Notes: a model not told the origin generated them from the sequence alone. 64,000 nucleotides of DNA from Bacteroidaceae bacterium (GCA_017615125.1 JAGAAS010000089.1:24135-88134); one strand, 5' to 3'; shown: positions 44,142-53,350, numbered from the stretch's first letter. Translations and numbers: made by a program.

Positions 44142-44621
44142 ATGGAAGAAGTCATCCTCAACGAGCACAACAAATCAGAATATGCCCCCGCTCATAGCGC
44201 TGAGCATATTCTGAACGGCACAATGGTAAAAATGTTCGGATGTGCCCGCTCACGCGTGAACCACGTGGAGCGCAAGAAGAGCAAGTGCAACTACGCGCTT
44301 CCCCGCCCTCTCACCGACGAGGAGATTGCGCGAGTGGAGCAAGCGGTAAACGACGTCATCCTGCGCGACTTGCCTGTGACAACACGCTTTGTCACGCGCG
44401 ACAATTTACCCGAGGGCATCGACCTGAGCCGCCTTCCCGAGGATGCCTCGGAAACACTCCGAATGGTTTATATCGGCGACTACGACGTGTGCCCTTGTCT
44501 CGGCACTCACGTCGAGCACACCGCGCAGATAGGACACTTCCGCATATCCTCCACATCGTTCAACGAAGGCTCTTTCCGCATCGTCTTCCGGCTCGACAAT
44601 CCTGACCCCTCCTTCGGATGA
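44142..44621 (+). CDS. AlaX-like alanyl-tRNA editing protein (short form)
   Basis: The 159-residue protein is a free-standing second additional domain of alanyl/threonyl-tRNA synthetases. The zinc ligands are visible as HSAEH (residues 18-22) and CPCLGTHVEHTAQIG (about 117-131). Such proteins hydrolyse mischarged Ser- or Gly-tRNA-Ala. Length matches the short AlaX type; the N-terminal domain of longer AlaX is absent. It is followed by a repeat element and the DUF5686 gene. Confidence 0.83.
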   Translation: MEEVILNEHNKSEYAPAHSAEHILNGTMVKMFGCARSRVNHVERKKSKCNYALPRPLTDEEIARVEQAVNDVILRDLPVTTRFVTRDNLPEGIDLSRLPEDASETLRMVYIGDYDVCPCLGTHVEHTAQIGHFRISSTSFNEGSFRIVFRLDNPDPSFG

Positions 44622-44653
44622 GCCGATAAAATAGACAGGTTTCAACCCATATG

Positions 44654-44737
44654 AAATTTTTCTTTCTTCAAAAAAATTTTTTCTTTCTTCATACGGCGAG
44701 ATTCCTTCTCGAAAAAAATTTTTCCCTTCTCGAAAAT
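44654..44737. repeat. Dispersed intergenic palindromic repeat, copy 6
   Basis: TTTTCTTTCTTC modules, half of the core (CTTTCTTCATACGGCGAGAT, 44683-44702), then TTCCTTCTCG and TTTCCCTTCTCG. It lies between the AlaX-like and DUF5686 genes, both on the plus strand. Confidence 0.8.
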
Positions 44738-44776
44738 TCAGCAAGCTAAAAACCCCTCTCCAGCATACTCCTGCCC

Positions 44777-47071
44777 ATGTCTCCGATGTTCCGAAAAAAA
44801 CTCGTTTTCCTTCTCCTCCTCTGCACGGTTTCCAGCCTTGCAGCGCAGGAACTTGACAACGGCGACGAGTACATCATGGGCAACTTCAACCTGAGCGAAG
44901 TCATCATCCAGGGAAATGCCTTCGGAGGGCGCTACTCGCGCAAGAATAACCCTGGGCTTGACATCGTGCGCGAAATCATTGCCAATAAGGACAGCTACCG
45001 CCCGAACCTGAACGGATGTGTGAGCCGCAGCCGACACGACATTCTCACCCTCTCGTTGAGCGAGGCAGATCACGGAGCCCTAAAGAAGCTGCTGAAGCTA
45101 CGCCCCGAGCTTTTCATCCGATACCTTGACCTCTACCCCTCGCCAGAGCCCCTTCTGAACCTCACGGCTCGTGAATCGACAGCTACGGAATACTTCGACG
45201 CCTCGCCCGAGGGACGAGCCGTCGTCTACGACAAACGCTTCCGTTCGGGTGTGGACGACTTCCTCACCGAAGACGAAGTGGAGAACATCCAAAAAGAACT
45301 CATCGGAAGTGCTGATATCTTCGACCCCAACATCAAGCTTCTCGACGAGCGTTTCATCTCTCCCCTCTCGGCCTTCGGCACTATCGCCTACCGCTTTGCG
45401 CTAAGGAAAGACACCGTGTTCATTGGGAAGGACCGATGCGTCGATATCGTCTTTGCCCCCGTCGACCCTACCGCGTGCACCTTCACAGGGCATCTCTACG
45501 TGGATGCTTCCTCGCACGCCTTACGGCACATCCAGATGACGACATCGCCTGAAGCGAAAATCAATTTCCTTAAGTCCATTCTTATCATCCAGTCCTTCTC
45601 GCCCGACTCAGCGGGGCACAACAGCAAGAGCTACGAGCTCACGCTGGCAAACTTCTCCGTGCGCCAGGCGGGAGGAGCCGCCATCCGCAAGGAGACTGCT
45701 TACGCGGGATACAGATACGTCGGCGCAGAAGGCAGCGAGGAGCAGCCGACAGCAAGCGTTAGCCCGACAGCATCGTTCGGCTCGCTTCCCTCCGACTCAT
45801 ATAAGTTGACGGAAGGCCTCATTCGCGAATTACGACAATATCCCTTCTACAACATGCTGGAAGGCATCGCCAGCATCATCGACTATAACTTCCTCCCCTC
45901 CTCGCCTGAAGACCCTGCTTTCTTCTTCGGCCCCGTCACCTCGACGCTGAGTTTCAACAACATAGAGGGCATTCGTCTCCGCGCAGGAGGAATGACAAGC
46001 GGATACTTGAATCAGCACCTCGGAGCGCGATTCTACGTCGCCTACGGCACGAAGGATAGAAAATGGAAATACATGGGGCAGCTGGAGTACTCGTTCAACC
46101 CGCGCCAGCGGCACTTCGGAGAATATCCCGTTCACTCCCTGCGCCTGCGCTGCGACTACGATATTTTCCCTCTGCGCGAATGGAAGCCCGACGAAGGCTG
46201 GGACAATCTGTTTGAATCTATCAAACACAGCTACTCCTATCCCTACGCTATGCAGCGCAGGCAGGAGCTCTCGTACAACAGCGAATTGCAAGGAGGATTC
46301 TCCTATTCGCTCAAGGCTCGGCACCGCACCTTCCTGGAGCCCGACAATCCCCTGTTCCCCTCATCGCTGATGCCTGAGGGAATGACGGACTTCGACTTGT
46401 CGGAAATGGAAATTGCTCTCCGCTACTCCCCTGGGGAAGTGTTCCTCGACAAGCCCGATGCGCGCTACGTGATGCGCAGAGAGGCCCCCATCTTCTCCCT
46501 GCGGCACACGATGGCTCGCAAGGGATTCCTCGGCAGCGACTACGACTACATGCACACCGAGTTCTCGTACAAGCAGCGCATACGCTTCGGCGCATACGGC
46601 TTCTCCGACAATACGGTAAAGGCAGGACGCGTATGGACGCCCAATGTGCCCATTCCGTTGCTCATTGTTCCTAACTCGAGCCCTGCCTTCAAGCTGAACG
46701 ACATCAGCTATGCCGATTTCAACCCGATGGACCTTGTCAGCGACAGATATGTTCAGTGGAACTTCACGAACAAGATGCGCGGCATCATTTTCAACCACAT
46801 CCCTCTGCTTAAAAAGCTGGATCTGCGTGAAATCGTAGGCGCCAAGAACATCTGGATGCCTAATTCCACCTACCGAAGGCTGGAAAACTCCCACATTCCT
46901 GCTACTGCCGATCCGAATGCCCTCTGCCCCCTGCCCTGCACGAAGATTACCGTCGGCGTGGGTAACATATTTCATTGTATGGAAATCGACTACGTGTGGC
47001 AGGCAACCTGGAGGGAGATTTTCGGCTCTTCCAACGATGGAATTCAAGTACAACTCAAGCTTCGTCTCTAA
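44777..47071 (+). CDS. DUF5686 family outer-membrane protein
   Basis: The 764-residue protein has a signal peptide (LLLLCTVSSLAAQ) and the DUF5686 hallmark NNPGLDIVREIIANKDSY near residue 55. The C-terminal half (from about residue 390) is a string of amphipathic strands with RLRAGGMTSGYLN and ends in LRL, an outer-membrane barrel. The family usually carries an N-terminal carboxypeptidase-regulatory-like domain of about 90 residues; here only about 50 residues precede the motif, so that domain is missing or reduced. Role unknown. It is 27 bases upstream of the aldo/keto reductase. Confidence 0.84.
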   Translation: MSPMFRKKLVFLLLLCTVSSLAAQELDNGDEYIMGNFNLSEVIIQGNAFGGRYSRKNNPGLDIVREIIANKDSYRPNLNGCVSRSRHDILTLSLSEADHGALKKLLKLRPELFIRYLDLYPSPEPLLNLTARESTATEYFDASPEGRAVVYDKRFRSGVDDFLTEDEVENIQKELIGSADIFDPNIKLLDERFISPLSAFGTIAYRFALRKDTVFIGKDRCVDIVFAPVDPTACTFTGHLYVDASSHALRHIQMTTSPEAKINFLKSILIIQSFSPDSAGHNSKSYELTLANFSVRQAGGAAIRKETAYAGYRYVGAEGSEEQPTASVSPTASFGSLPSDSYKLTEGLIRELRQYPFYNMLEGIASIIDYNFLPSSPEDPAFFFGPVTSTLSFNNIEGIRLRAGGMTSGYLNQHLGARFYVAYGTKDRKWKYMGQLEYSFNPRQRHFGEYPVHSLRLRCDYDIFPLREWKPDEGWDNLFESIKHSYSYPYAMQRRQELSYNSELQGGFSYSLKARHRTFLEPDNPLFPSSLMPEGMTDFDLSEMEIALRYSPGEVFLDKPDARYVMRREAPIFSLRHTMARKGFLGSDYDYMHTEFSYKQRIRFGAYGFSDNTVKAGRVWTPNVPIPLLIVPNSSPAFKLNDISYADFNPMDLVSDRYVQWNFTNKMRGIIFNHIPLLKKLDLREIVGAKNIWMPNSTYRRLENSHIPATADPNALCPLPCTKITVGVGNIFHCMEIDYVWQATWREIFGSSNDGIQVQLKLRL

Positions 47072-47098
47072 CTTCTCAACAGGAAAATCTATTCTGCT

Positions 47099-48079
47099 AT
47101 GAACCCCAAGCGCTACGATTGCGGCATGCAATACTGCCGATGTGGAAAAAGCGGAGTATTGCTCCCCAAGGTCTCCTTAGGCATGTGGCACAATTTCGGA
47201 AACCTGACGCCCTACGAAACATCGCGCCAGATAGTCCTTTGTGGCTTTGACAACGGCATCACACACTTCGACCTAGCCAACAACTACGGCCCAGAGCCGG
47301 GAGAAGCCGAGAAGCGGATGGGACGAATCCTCAAGGAGGACTTGAAAGCGCATCGCGATGAGCTCTTCATCAGCACGAAAGCTGCCTACGATATGTGGGA
47401 GGGTCCTTACGGCTCGTGGGCAAGCAGAAAGCACCTGACGGCAAGCCTTGACCAAAGCCTTCGGCGAATGGGGCTCGACTACGTGGACCTTTTCTATTGC
47501 CACAGATACGACCCAGAGACTCCGCTGGAGGAAACGCTCCAATGCCTCGTCGATATCGTGCACAAGGGGAAAGCTCTCTACGTGGGCATAAGCCGCTGGC
47601 CCTTGCATGCCTTGGAGGTTGCCGAAGCCTACCTCAGGGAGCACGACGTGCGGCTCCTCATCTATCAGGGACGATTCCATCTGCTCGACCGAGCGCCTCT
47701 TGAGGAAGGAATCCTGGAGTTTCTCCAACAGATAAGCACAGGCTTCATTTCGTTCAGCCCGCTGGCGCAAGGGCTCCTTACCAACAGATATTTGAACGGC
47801 ATCCCTTCCGATTCACGTATGATGGAGGGACGTTTCCTCAAGCGGGAAGTGCTTACCGAGACGCTTCTGAAGAAATTGCACGCCCTTAACAACGTAGCCC
47901 ACGAGCGAGGCGAAACACTCGCTCAGATGTCCCTCGCATGGGTTCTGCATCATCCGGCAACAACAAGCGTGCTTGTGGGAGTAAGCAGCACCGAGCAGCT
48001 TGAGCAGAATATCCGTTGTCTGCAGTCGCCCCCCTTCAGCGAAGAGCAACTACGGAGGATTGAAGAAATCCTTGCCTGA
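47099..48079 (+). CDS. Aldo/keto reductase, YghZ-like
   Basis: The 326-residue protein is a single (beta/alpha)8 AKR. Seen: GMWHNFG, the catalytic Tyr segment THFDLANNYGPEPG, catalytic Lys in FISTKAAYDMWEG, the GLDYVDLFYCHRYDP strand and the NADPH-binding GVSSTEQLEQN. The region PYGSWASRKHL is typical of YghZ-type glyceraldehyde-3-phosphate reductases. No substrate context. Ends before a repeat element. Confidence 0.92.
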   Translation: MNPKRYDCGMQYCRCGKSGVLLPKVSLGMWHNFGNLTPYETSRQIVLCGFDNGITHFDLANNYGPEPGEAEKRMGRILKEDLKAHRDELFISTKAAYDMWEGPYGSWASRKHLTASLDQSLRRMGLDYVDLFYCHRYDPETPLEETLQCLVDIVHKGKALYVGISRWPLHALEVAEAYLREHDVRLLIYQGRFHLLDRAPLEEGILEFLQQISTGFISFSPLAQGLLTNRYLNGIPSDSRMMEGRFLKREVLTETLLKKLHALNNVAHERGETLAQMSLAWVLHHPATTSVLVGVSSTEQLEQNIRCLQSPPFSEEQLRRIEEILA

Positions 48080-48112
48080 AACGCTCTTTTCGACGAATAT
48101 CTCGCTCCTCCA

Positions 48113-48196
48113 TTTTTTCTTTGTCCATATTGATTTTTTTTTCTTCATACGGCGAGATGAAGAAGGGAAAATTTTTTTTGGAGAAGGGAAAAAAAC
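48113..48196. repeat. Dispersed intergenic palindromic repeat, copy 7
   Basis: The core TTCTTCATACGGCGAGATGAAGAA (48141-48164, described by its arms TTCTTCAT and ATGAAGAA) is followed by two GAGAAGGGAAAA-type modules. It lies between convergent genes. Confidence 0.85.
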
Positions 48197-48229
48197 TTAT
48201 TGAAAAAACAGGCTTCAACGGGCATTTCG

Positions 48230-48280
48230 AAGAATAAAAAAGGAGCTGTCCTTCAGTCGCGCCGACAAGACGACTCCTCT
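48230..48280 (-). terminator. Possible terminator of the TonB receptor gene
   Basis: AGGAG and CTCCT arms enclose an imperfect internal stem; on the minus strand a run of Ts follows. Confidence 0.45.
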
Positions 48281-48304
48281 CGTTTTATGAGGGAACAACT
48301 GCCG

Positions 48305-50332
48305 TCAAAGGCGCAGAACCGCTCCAGCCATAACCCAGAGCCCGGGCTGAAGGACTTCCCCGATGTCGTAGTAACGATGATTTGTCAGATTGTCGCCCTT
48401 CACATAGACATCGTACTTCTGCCGATGCCACAGCACCTTGCAATCGAGCTTTCCATAAGGCTCGTAGCCGTTCATGCGCTTCTGCCAGCGGAAATTCCAA
48501 GACGCCGACAAGTCTTTCCAAACGACATGATCCACTTGAGCCACAAACTTATGTCGTAGATATTCAAGCGCATACAGCGAACGGAAGATAGGGCGCTCTG
48601 TCTGATAGGACTGATCGATAAAAGCATAACCGAGCTTGACATCCTTGACGACAGCCTTCGGAAGCAACTCGCGTACGCCGAAATGCAAGTCAACCGAGAC
48701 GCCTCGATTGTCAAGCCTGCCGATATTCATAGCGTGATAGCACGTGCTCTCCTCCGTTTCGTATGCCCAGTCAATCATATTGATTCCTCGACTGTAAAAC
48801 GCGCTGACTACAGCCTCAACCCCCGCTCGGCGATACCTCACGCCACATTTATACATGCTGTTCTGCTCGGGAAGAAGATGCACATCGCCCCGTTGTACCT
48901 TATTATTTATATATAAATCCGTGTAGGTGGGCAGGCGAAGGGCTTTGTTGTACGATGCAAAAGCCTTCCAACTGGCAGTAGGAATCCAGGCGACATCTAC
49001 TCCTGGATAGAAGCGGAAGTCATTGTCGAGCCCGGTGTTACTGTTTGCAAGCAATCCGGCAGATAAAGTGAAGAATCTCAAAAGAGCCGTATGCTCGAAG
49101 AAAAGACTCGTGTTAAGCCGTTCTCCCTTCCCTTCATAATAGCGCTCAGAACCACTCACGGGCAGCCATTCCGACTCCTGCTGGGGTTCTCCGAGAGCCG
49201 TGCTGACAATCTTCTCCCTGCGCACATCTACTCCGAGCGACGTCTTACCTAATTTCCAATCTACATTTATATTGTTTCCCGCGCCAAAGGCTTCCGTACG
49301 ATGATAGTTCTCCCCGTTGGAACTCCCCGTCATTCCCCGAATCAACTGATAATGATCATAGTCCCGATGCCACGAGAGCTGAGGAACAAAACTGAGGGAG
49401 AAGCCTTTTCGCTGAAGGATGTGTAAATCACCATTCACCGAGCCCAAAAGCCGGCGCGTCTCTTCATATTGATTATTGAATTTAGCGCTATAGAACGTGT
49501 TGGCTCCGAAGTCACGCGAGCTCCATCCAGCCTGCCAGCGAAGCGAAGACTCCCCCAGCGCAGTCTTTCCTTGATAGAAAGCATTCCATTTCACAAAGTC
49601 GCCGTTGTCGATGGCTCCCTCGCTTTGCGTATATCCAGCGCTTATCTTATTCTGAACAACAGAAGCCGCATAGTTGACTGTAGCATCTGCCGCATAAGTT
49701 CCATACATACCTCCTTCGGCAGAAAGCCTGACGCCAGATAAATCGGAGGGCGTAGTGACAATGTTTATTGCGCCACAGAAAGCAGTACTCCCCACAACGC
49801 GGGAAGCAGCACCTTCGAGCACTTCAATACGCTCTATATCAGAAACAGAAACGGGAAAGTCAGCGGCATTGTGCCCTGTCTGAGGGGAAGAGATATCGAC
49901 ACCGTTTAGCAAAATGGTAATCTGGTCGAAAGTACCGCCGTTGATGGAAACGTCCGTCTGCACTCCAAAACCACCTCGCTGACGGACATCTACGCCTGTG
50001 GCCATCTTCAGAACATCATTGATTGTCTCCACAGAAGCACGATGAATATCATCCCGCGAAATAATAGAGACAATCTTCGCCGACTGCATCTGCGTCAACG
50101 GCGCTCGTGCTGCCGTAACTACCACTTCGTCGAGATTCACATTGCTTCGCGCAACGGAATCTTCCACAGGAACAGGCAGTTCAGCTATTTTGGCTTGGGC
50201 GCTGGAAAGAGTGGCGACAGACAAGACGCCAATTAGCACCTCTTTGCCTAAGCAGCTGAAAAGGGCGTAGTTCTTGCGGGCAAAGTGCTTGAAACGCAAT
50301 AGCGGGCGCTTAAAGAATTGCTTTTTGAACAT
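48305..50332 (-). CDS. TonB-dependent outer-membrane receptor
   Basis: The 675-residue product begins at the ATG at 50330-50332 (MFKKQFFKRPLL). The N-terminus is an extended signal (ALFSCLGKEVLIGVLSVATL) seen in Bacteroidetes receptors. Next are the TonB-box/plug region (LDEVVVTAARAP, ISRDDIHRASVETINDVL, QTDVSINGG) and a barrel with an aromatic C-terminus. The compact, single-gene form resembles vitamin B12 or siderophore receptors rather than SusC; no SusD follows. Promoter at 50381-50411. A 5'-end hairpin is at 50356-50377. Substrate unknown. Confidence 0.9.
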   Translation of the reverse strand: MFKKQFFKRPLLRFKHFARKNYALFSCLGKEVLIGVLSVATLSSAQAKIAELPVPVEDSVARSNVNLDEVVVTAARAPLTQMQSAKIVSIISRDDIHRASVETINDVLKMATGVDVRQRGGFGVQTDVSINGGTFDQITILLNGVDISSPQTGHNAADFPVSVSDIERIEVLEGAASRVVGSTAFCGAINIVTTPSDLSGVRLSAEGGMYGTYAADATVNYAASVVQNKISAGYTQSEGAIDNGDFVKWNAFYQGKTALGESSLRWQAGWSSRDFGANTFYSAKFNNQYEETRRLLGSVNGDLHILQRKGFSLSFVPQLSWHRDYDHYQLIRGMTGSSNGENYHRTEAFGAGNNINVDWKLGKTSLGVDVRREKIVSTALGEPQQESEWLPVSGSERYYEGKGERLNTSLFFEHTALLRFFTLSAGLLANSNTGLDNDFRFYPGVDVAWIPTASWKAFASYNKALRLPTYTDLYINNKVQRGDVHLLPEQNSMYKCGVRYRRAGVEAVVSAFYSRGINMIDWAYETEESTCYHAMNIGRLDNRGVSVDLHFGVRELLPKAVVKDVKLGYAFIDQSYQTERPIFRSLYALEYLRHKFVAQVDHVVWKDLSASWNFRWQKRMNGYEPYGKLDCKVLWHRQKYDVYVKGDNLTNHRYYDIGEVLQPGLWVMAGAVLRL

Positions 50333-50355
50333 AATTAAAGAATTGAACAAGACAA

Positions 50356-50377
50356 CGGCTGAGTCTATGCTCAGCCG
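50356..50377 (-). promoter_or_regulatory. 5'-end hairpin of the TonB receptor mRNA
   Basis: CGGCTGAG-(6 bases)-CTCAGCCG is a perfect 8-bp stem located directly downstream of the promoter, between the predicted start (about 50375) and the ATG at 50332. Confidence 0.55.
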
Positions 50378-50380
50378 CTG

Positions 50381-50411
50381 CAAAGATACCACTTTAGTTC
50401 TCCTCTTCAAA
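50381..50411 (-). promoter_or_regulatory. Promoter of the TonB receptor (TTTG-N19-TATCTTTG)
   Basis: TTTG (50411-50408), 19 bases, TATCTTTG (50388-50381) on the minus strand, an exact consensus. Confidence 0.78.
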
Positions 50412-50466
50412 AAGAAAAACTCGGTTTTCTTTCTCCGAAAGGAATGTATCGTCTTTTCCTATGTCC

Positions 50467-51771
50467 TTACCACCCTACTTCGCTCCACGATGCAGCCTTA
50501 TACCAATCAGTACGACGGAACCACTCATTGAGCTGGCTGAAGACTTTCCCATTCAGCGGAACGTAGCAAGAAACGGCTCCGCAGTTCTCCAAATCAACAG
50601 GACATAAGCTATACGAATAGGCCGAGTACCAAGAATCCGTTGCCTTTATTACGGGCACAGCCTCGGAGAAGGCTCTCTCCCACGACTGCAAGTCAGAACC
50701 TGCGGGAACGACGTTGCGCATATAGTCGAGCATGTCGAAATAGTAAGGAATATCCGTTGCCGTATAGGGGAAGTAATGCTGCACACCATTCACATTGTCG
50801 TTGATGGAGGATGACATATACTTCACGATGATATTGGAAGTAGCCTGTCGAAGGGTTTCCATCTTGCTACAGTCAATAGCTGAAAGGACGACACCGAAGC
50901 AATCGGAAGACGTGGATGTCAAAGGAACACACTCGTCAGCATAGCCTCTGTAATACGCATCGACAATGCTTTCGGCATATCCCTCGCTGGAAAACATCGG
51001 GGAAATAAGCTTCTCATACGGGGCGCCAGGTCCCGGAATCTCGGCAGGAGAACCTATGAGCCAATGGGTAACATTCCGCAAGTCCCACGCAACTTCTACC
51101 GCCTGCATGAAGCAGGCATCGAAGAAGATGAAGTCGAACTTGGGGAATCCAGCAAGGGCTGACGCCATATCGGAGATATCCATACGCGAGCCTTTGTTGC
51201 TGTAGCTATTCTCTCCGTTATCAACGCCGAATGAACGTCGGAGCGGATCGGCATCCAGAGGAGGAAGAGAAGCCGTATCTACCTCCAGCACGGCAAATCC
51301 CTCACGTTTGGAAGGAGCGCTGGCTGCGGCAGGAAGCCAAGCTCGTCCGTGAGACCAGAGAACCAGCCCGTAGCTGTCGGATGGGTATTTGTCTTCCACA
51401 TAATAGACGACATCGTGCAGTACAGACGAAGAAGCCGAGTTGCAATCCTCGGGGAACGAGTACAATTCCGTCTTCACCATTGTGCCCGATTTGTCCTTCT
51501 CCCACGTATAGATATGCGGAAGGTCGGTATCGTCAATGAAAACAACAAGCCGACAGTCAGAGGGGACATCGCCTATTGCCGATTCCATCTCCTTTTGGTC
51601 CAAATCCGGGAAATTGCCGTATGCCAGGCTATTCTCGGCAGCGATGTACACCAGCACCGTTCTCCGCAGTTTCTTAGGAGTAGGGTCTGGCTTGTGGCAC
51701 CATTCGCACGACACGAACAGGAGGCAAAGCAGCAGAGGGACGACAAGGCGATATGTGGCACGTTTTCTCAT
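50467..51771 (-). CDS. Clostripain-like (C11 family) cysteine peptidase, lipoprotein
   Basis: The 434-residue protein has a lipobox (LLFVSC) and a C11 caspase-fold domain. The catalytic pair is visible: His in YGLVLWSHGRAW and Cys in FIFFDACFMQAVEVAW. The start of the fold is RRTVLVYIAAENSLA. Relatives are secreted or surface Arg-specific proteases activated by self-cleavage. Its end is 56 bases before the TonB receptor promoter, so the two are probably separate transcripts. Confidence 0.92.
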   Translation of the reverse strand: MRKRATYRLVVPLLLCLLFVSCEWCHKPDPTPKKLRRTVLVYIAAENSLAYGNFPDLDQKEMESAIGDVPSDCRLVVFIDDTDLPHIYTWEKDKSGTMVKTELYSFPEDCNSASSSVLHDVVYYVEDKYPSDSYGLVLWSHGRAWLPAAASAPSKREGFAVLEVDTASLPPLDADPLRRSFGVDNGENSYSNKGSRMDISDMASALAGFPKFDFIFFDACFMQAVEVAWDLRNVTHWLIGSPAEIPGPGAPYEKLISPMFSSEGYAESIVDAYYRGYADECVPLTSTSSDCFGVVLSAIDCSKMETLRQATSNIIVKYMSSSINDNVNGVQHYFPYTATDIPYYFDMLDYMRNVVPAGSDLQSWERAFSEAVPVIKATDSWYSAYSYSLCPVDLENCGAVSCYVPLNGKVFSQLNEWFRRTDWYKAASWSEVGW

Positions 51772-51809
51772 GCGAAGATTATGTATTATGTATTAAGTAA
51801 ATGCCGATA

Positions 51810-51887
51810 TTCTTTCTTCTTATGGATTTTTTCTTTCTTCATTTCATTTTTTTCTTTCTACATACGGCCGTATGAAGAAAGTATATT
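51810..51887. repeat. Dispersed intergenic palindromic repeat, copy 8, with a near-perfect palindrome
   Basis: The core at 51854-51881 has arms CTTTCTACATACGG and CCGTATGAAGAAAG, a 28-base palindrome with a single mismatched pair. TTCTTTCTTC modules lie upstream. It sits between the C11 peptidase and the coiled-coil protein gene. Confidence 0.88.
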
Positions 51888-51913
51888 CAATGCTTCTCCA
51901 AATAGGCTGTCGC

Positions 51914-52564
51914 CTAGTTGCTGGAGTTTGACTTCGTGGTAGCATCCTTGAACTGGAAGCTTTCCTTCATGACTGGATGGATGAAATAACCGCGCTTGCG
52001 CAGCTTGGCTTTCATCTTTTCCTGCCGTTTCACAGCCTTTTTCTCCTTCAGCTCATAGTAAACGGCACATGTCTCGTCTTTCAACTCATAGGTACTTTCG
52101 AGGTAGAACTTCAACTGCCCCGAATAGGCATACGACTCACGCAGCTCCCCGTCAGGCTCGATGTAGAGGCTGTCAATGTACTGAACGTCAGTAACGAAGG
52201 CTACGGAATCGAGAAAGTTGATAGCTCCTCCGAAAAGGTAAACGCGCTGGGGCTGCATCGCTGCCAGCTTGGCTTCGTACTTGGCTTGCTCCTTCAAGGC
52301 TCTCGCTACGCTCTTCTCGCGCTTCTTAGCTTCGGCTGCCTGCTTCTTGGCACGCTTCTTCTCGTATCGCTCGGTCTTGCGAGCCTTCTTGGCTTCCTCC
52401 TTTAGTTTCTTTGCCTTTTCCTTTGCTGCAACCGACAGGGAGTCAGACGATTCCGTTCCGACAGGCAAAGAGGCTGCATACGATGTCTGCGGCATGCTGA
52501 CAGACATCAGCAAGAAGGCAGACATGAGGATGAAGACGTATTTGTGAGTTTTGATTCTTAGCAT
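51914..52564 (-). CDS. Exported coiled-coil protein of unknown function
   Basis: The 216-residue protein has a signal peptide (AFLLMSVSMPQTSYA), a charged central stretch (about 40-95) almost all Lys, Glu, Ala and Arg, likely a coiled coil, a beta region (VYLFGGAINFLDSVAFV) and a second Lys-rich coil (KEKKAVKRQEKMKAKLRKRG). No family is recognised. It stands between two envelope genes; a structural or envelope role is plausible. Confidence 0.6.
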   Translation of the reverse strand: MLRIKTHKYVFILMSAFLLMSVSMPQTSYAASLPVGTESSDSLSVAAKEKAKKLKEEAKKARKTERYEKKRAKKQAAEAKKREKSVARALKEQAKYEAKLAAMQPQRVYLFGGAINFLDSVAFVTDVQYIDSLYIEPDGELRESYAYSGQLKFYLESTYELKDETCAVYYELKEKKAVKRQEKMKAKLRKRGYFIHPVMKESFQFKDATTKSNSSN

Positions 52565-52645
52565 CTTTATTGCGAAAGTGTTAAAAGATTCAGGTTTTCT
52601 ATTCTGTTTTTCGGTTTACATGTATCTGTTTCGTCTATTCCTTTA

Positions 52646-53350
52646 TTAGAAAGAAAGGGCGAAGCGCATCACTCGAACCCGCGTCTTCAGCCTGTCGTAC
52701 TCGAAGGATCTGTGCTCAGTGATGCCTGTCGTATGATTTGTCACTCCGATGTCGCCCGTTATAGGCGCACGCCCCAGACGATACCAAATGAGCCCGATGG
52801 AAAAACGCGAGTGGAACGTGAAGCCAATGGAAGTAAGCGTCGCAAACGTCAGCTTGTTGTCGAAATGCGAAACGATGGTATAGTTTCCCGGCTCCAACGT
52901 GGTACTGCTCCCTACAGGCATGCTGAGCGAATAGCGCTCGGGGCTCATGATTCGAACATTGGCGCCCATAGCTCCCTCGCACCAGAAACGGAGATCTTTG
53001 TCCTTGGGCTTTACCCCGAAATGCAGATGCCCCATAACAGGAACATTCGTGAAGGAGGTATTGCCCGTGCAGCTCAAAGAATACTCGCTGGAAGTAGGAA
53101 TCATCCCGTATTTCGTACCGAGTGCCACACCGTTGGAAGGATTGCGGAACAAGTCGACAGAGCCAATCAGGCTGAGATGTTTCGTTACGGGAAAGAAAGC
53201 CTTTGCTCCTACGTTGACACCTGTCGAAGCCACATCGGCAAAGTTGCTGCGCGGCATCGACATTCCTCCGTAGACGGTATAGTCTATCGCCCGCATGCTC
53301 GGAGAGAAAAGCAGCGTTGCCAGAAGGGCTATGCAGATTTGTTTTTTCAT
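52646..53350 (-). CDS. Outer-membrane beta-barrel protein (OmpA/PorT-like size)
   Basis: The 234-residue protein begins MKKQICIALLATLLFSP, a signal peptide, and then has beta strands such as YTVYGGMSMPRSNFADV, FFPVTKHLSLIGSVDLF, SRFSIGLIWYRLG and the C-terminal RVRVMRFALSF, ending in Phe as barrels do. No family name can be assigned. ATG at 53348-53350 is preferred over the upstream start at 53359. It is downstream of rpoD with a terminator in between. Confidence 0.72.
   Translation of the reverse strand: MKKQICIALLATLLFSPSMRAIDYTVYGGMSMPRSNFADVASTGVNVGAKAFFPVTKHLSLIGSVDLFRNPSNGVALGTKYGMIPTSSEYSLSCTGNTSFTNVPVMGHLHFGVKPKDKDLRFWCEGAMGANVRIMSPERYSLSMPVGSSTTLEPGNYTIVSHFDNKLTFATLTSIGFTFHSRFSIGLIWYRLGRAPITGDIGVTNHTTGITEHRSFEYDRLKTRVRVMRFALSF

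Noticed and set aside
50333-50466. Cobalamin riboswitch ahead of the TonB receptor
   Set aside because: The leader is only about 40 bases and has no B12 box; a simple hairpin explains it.
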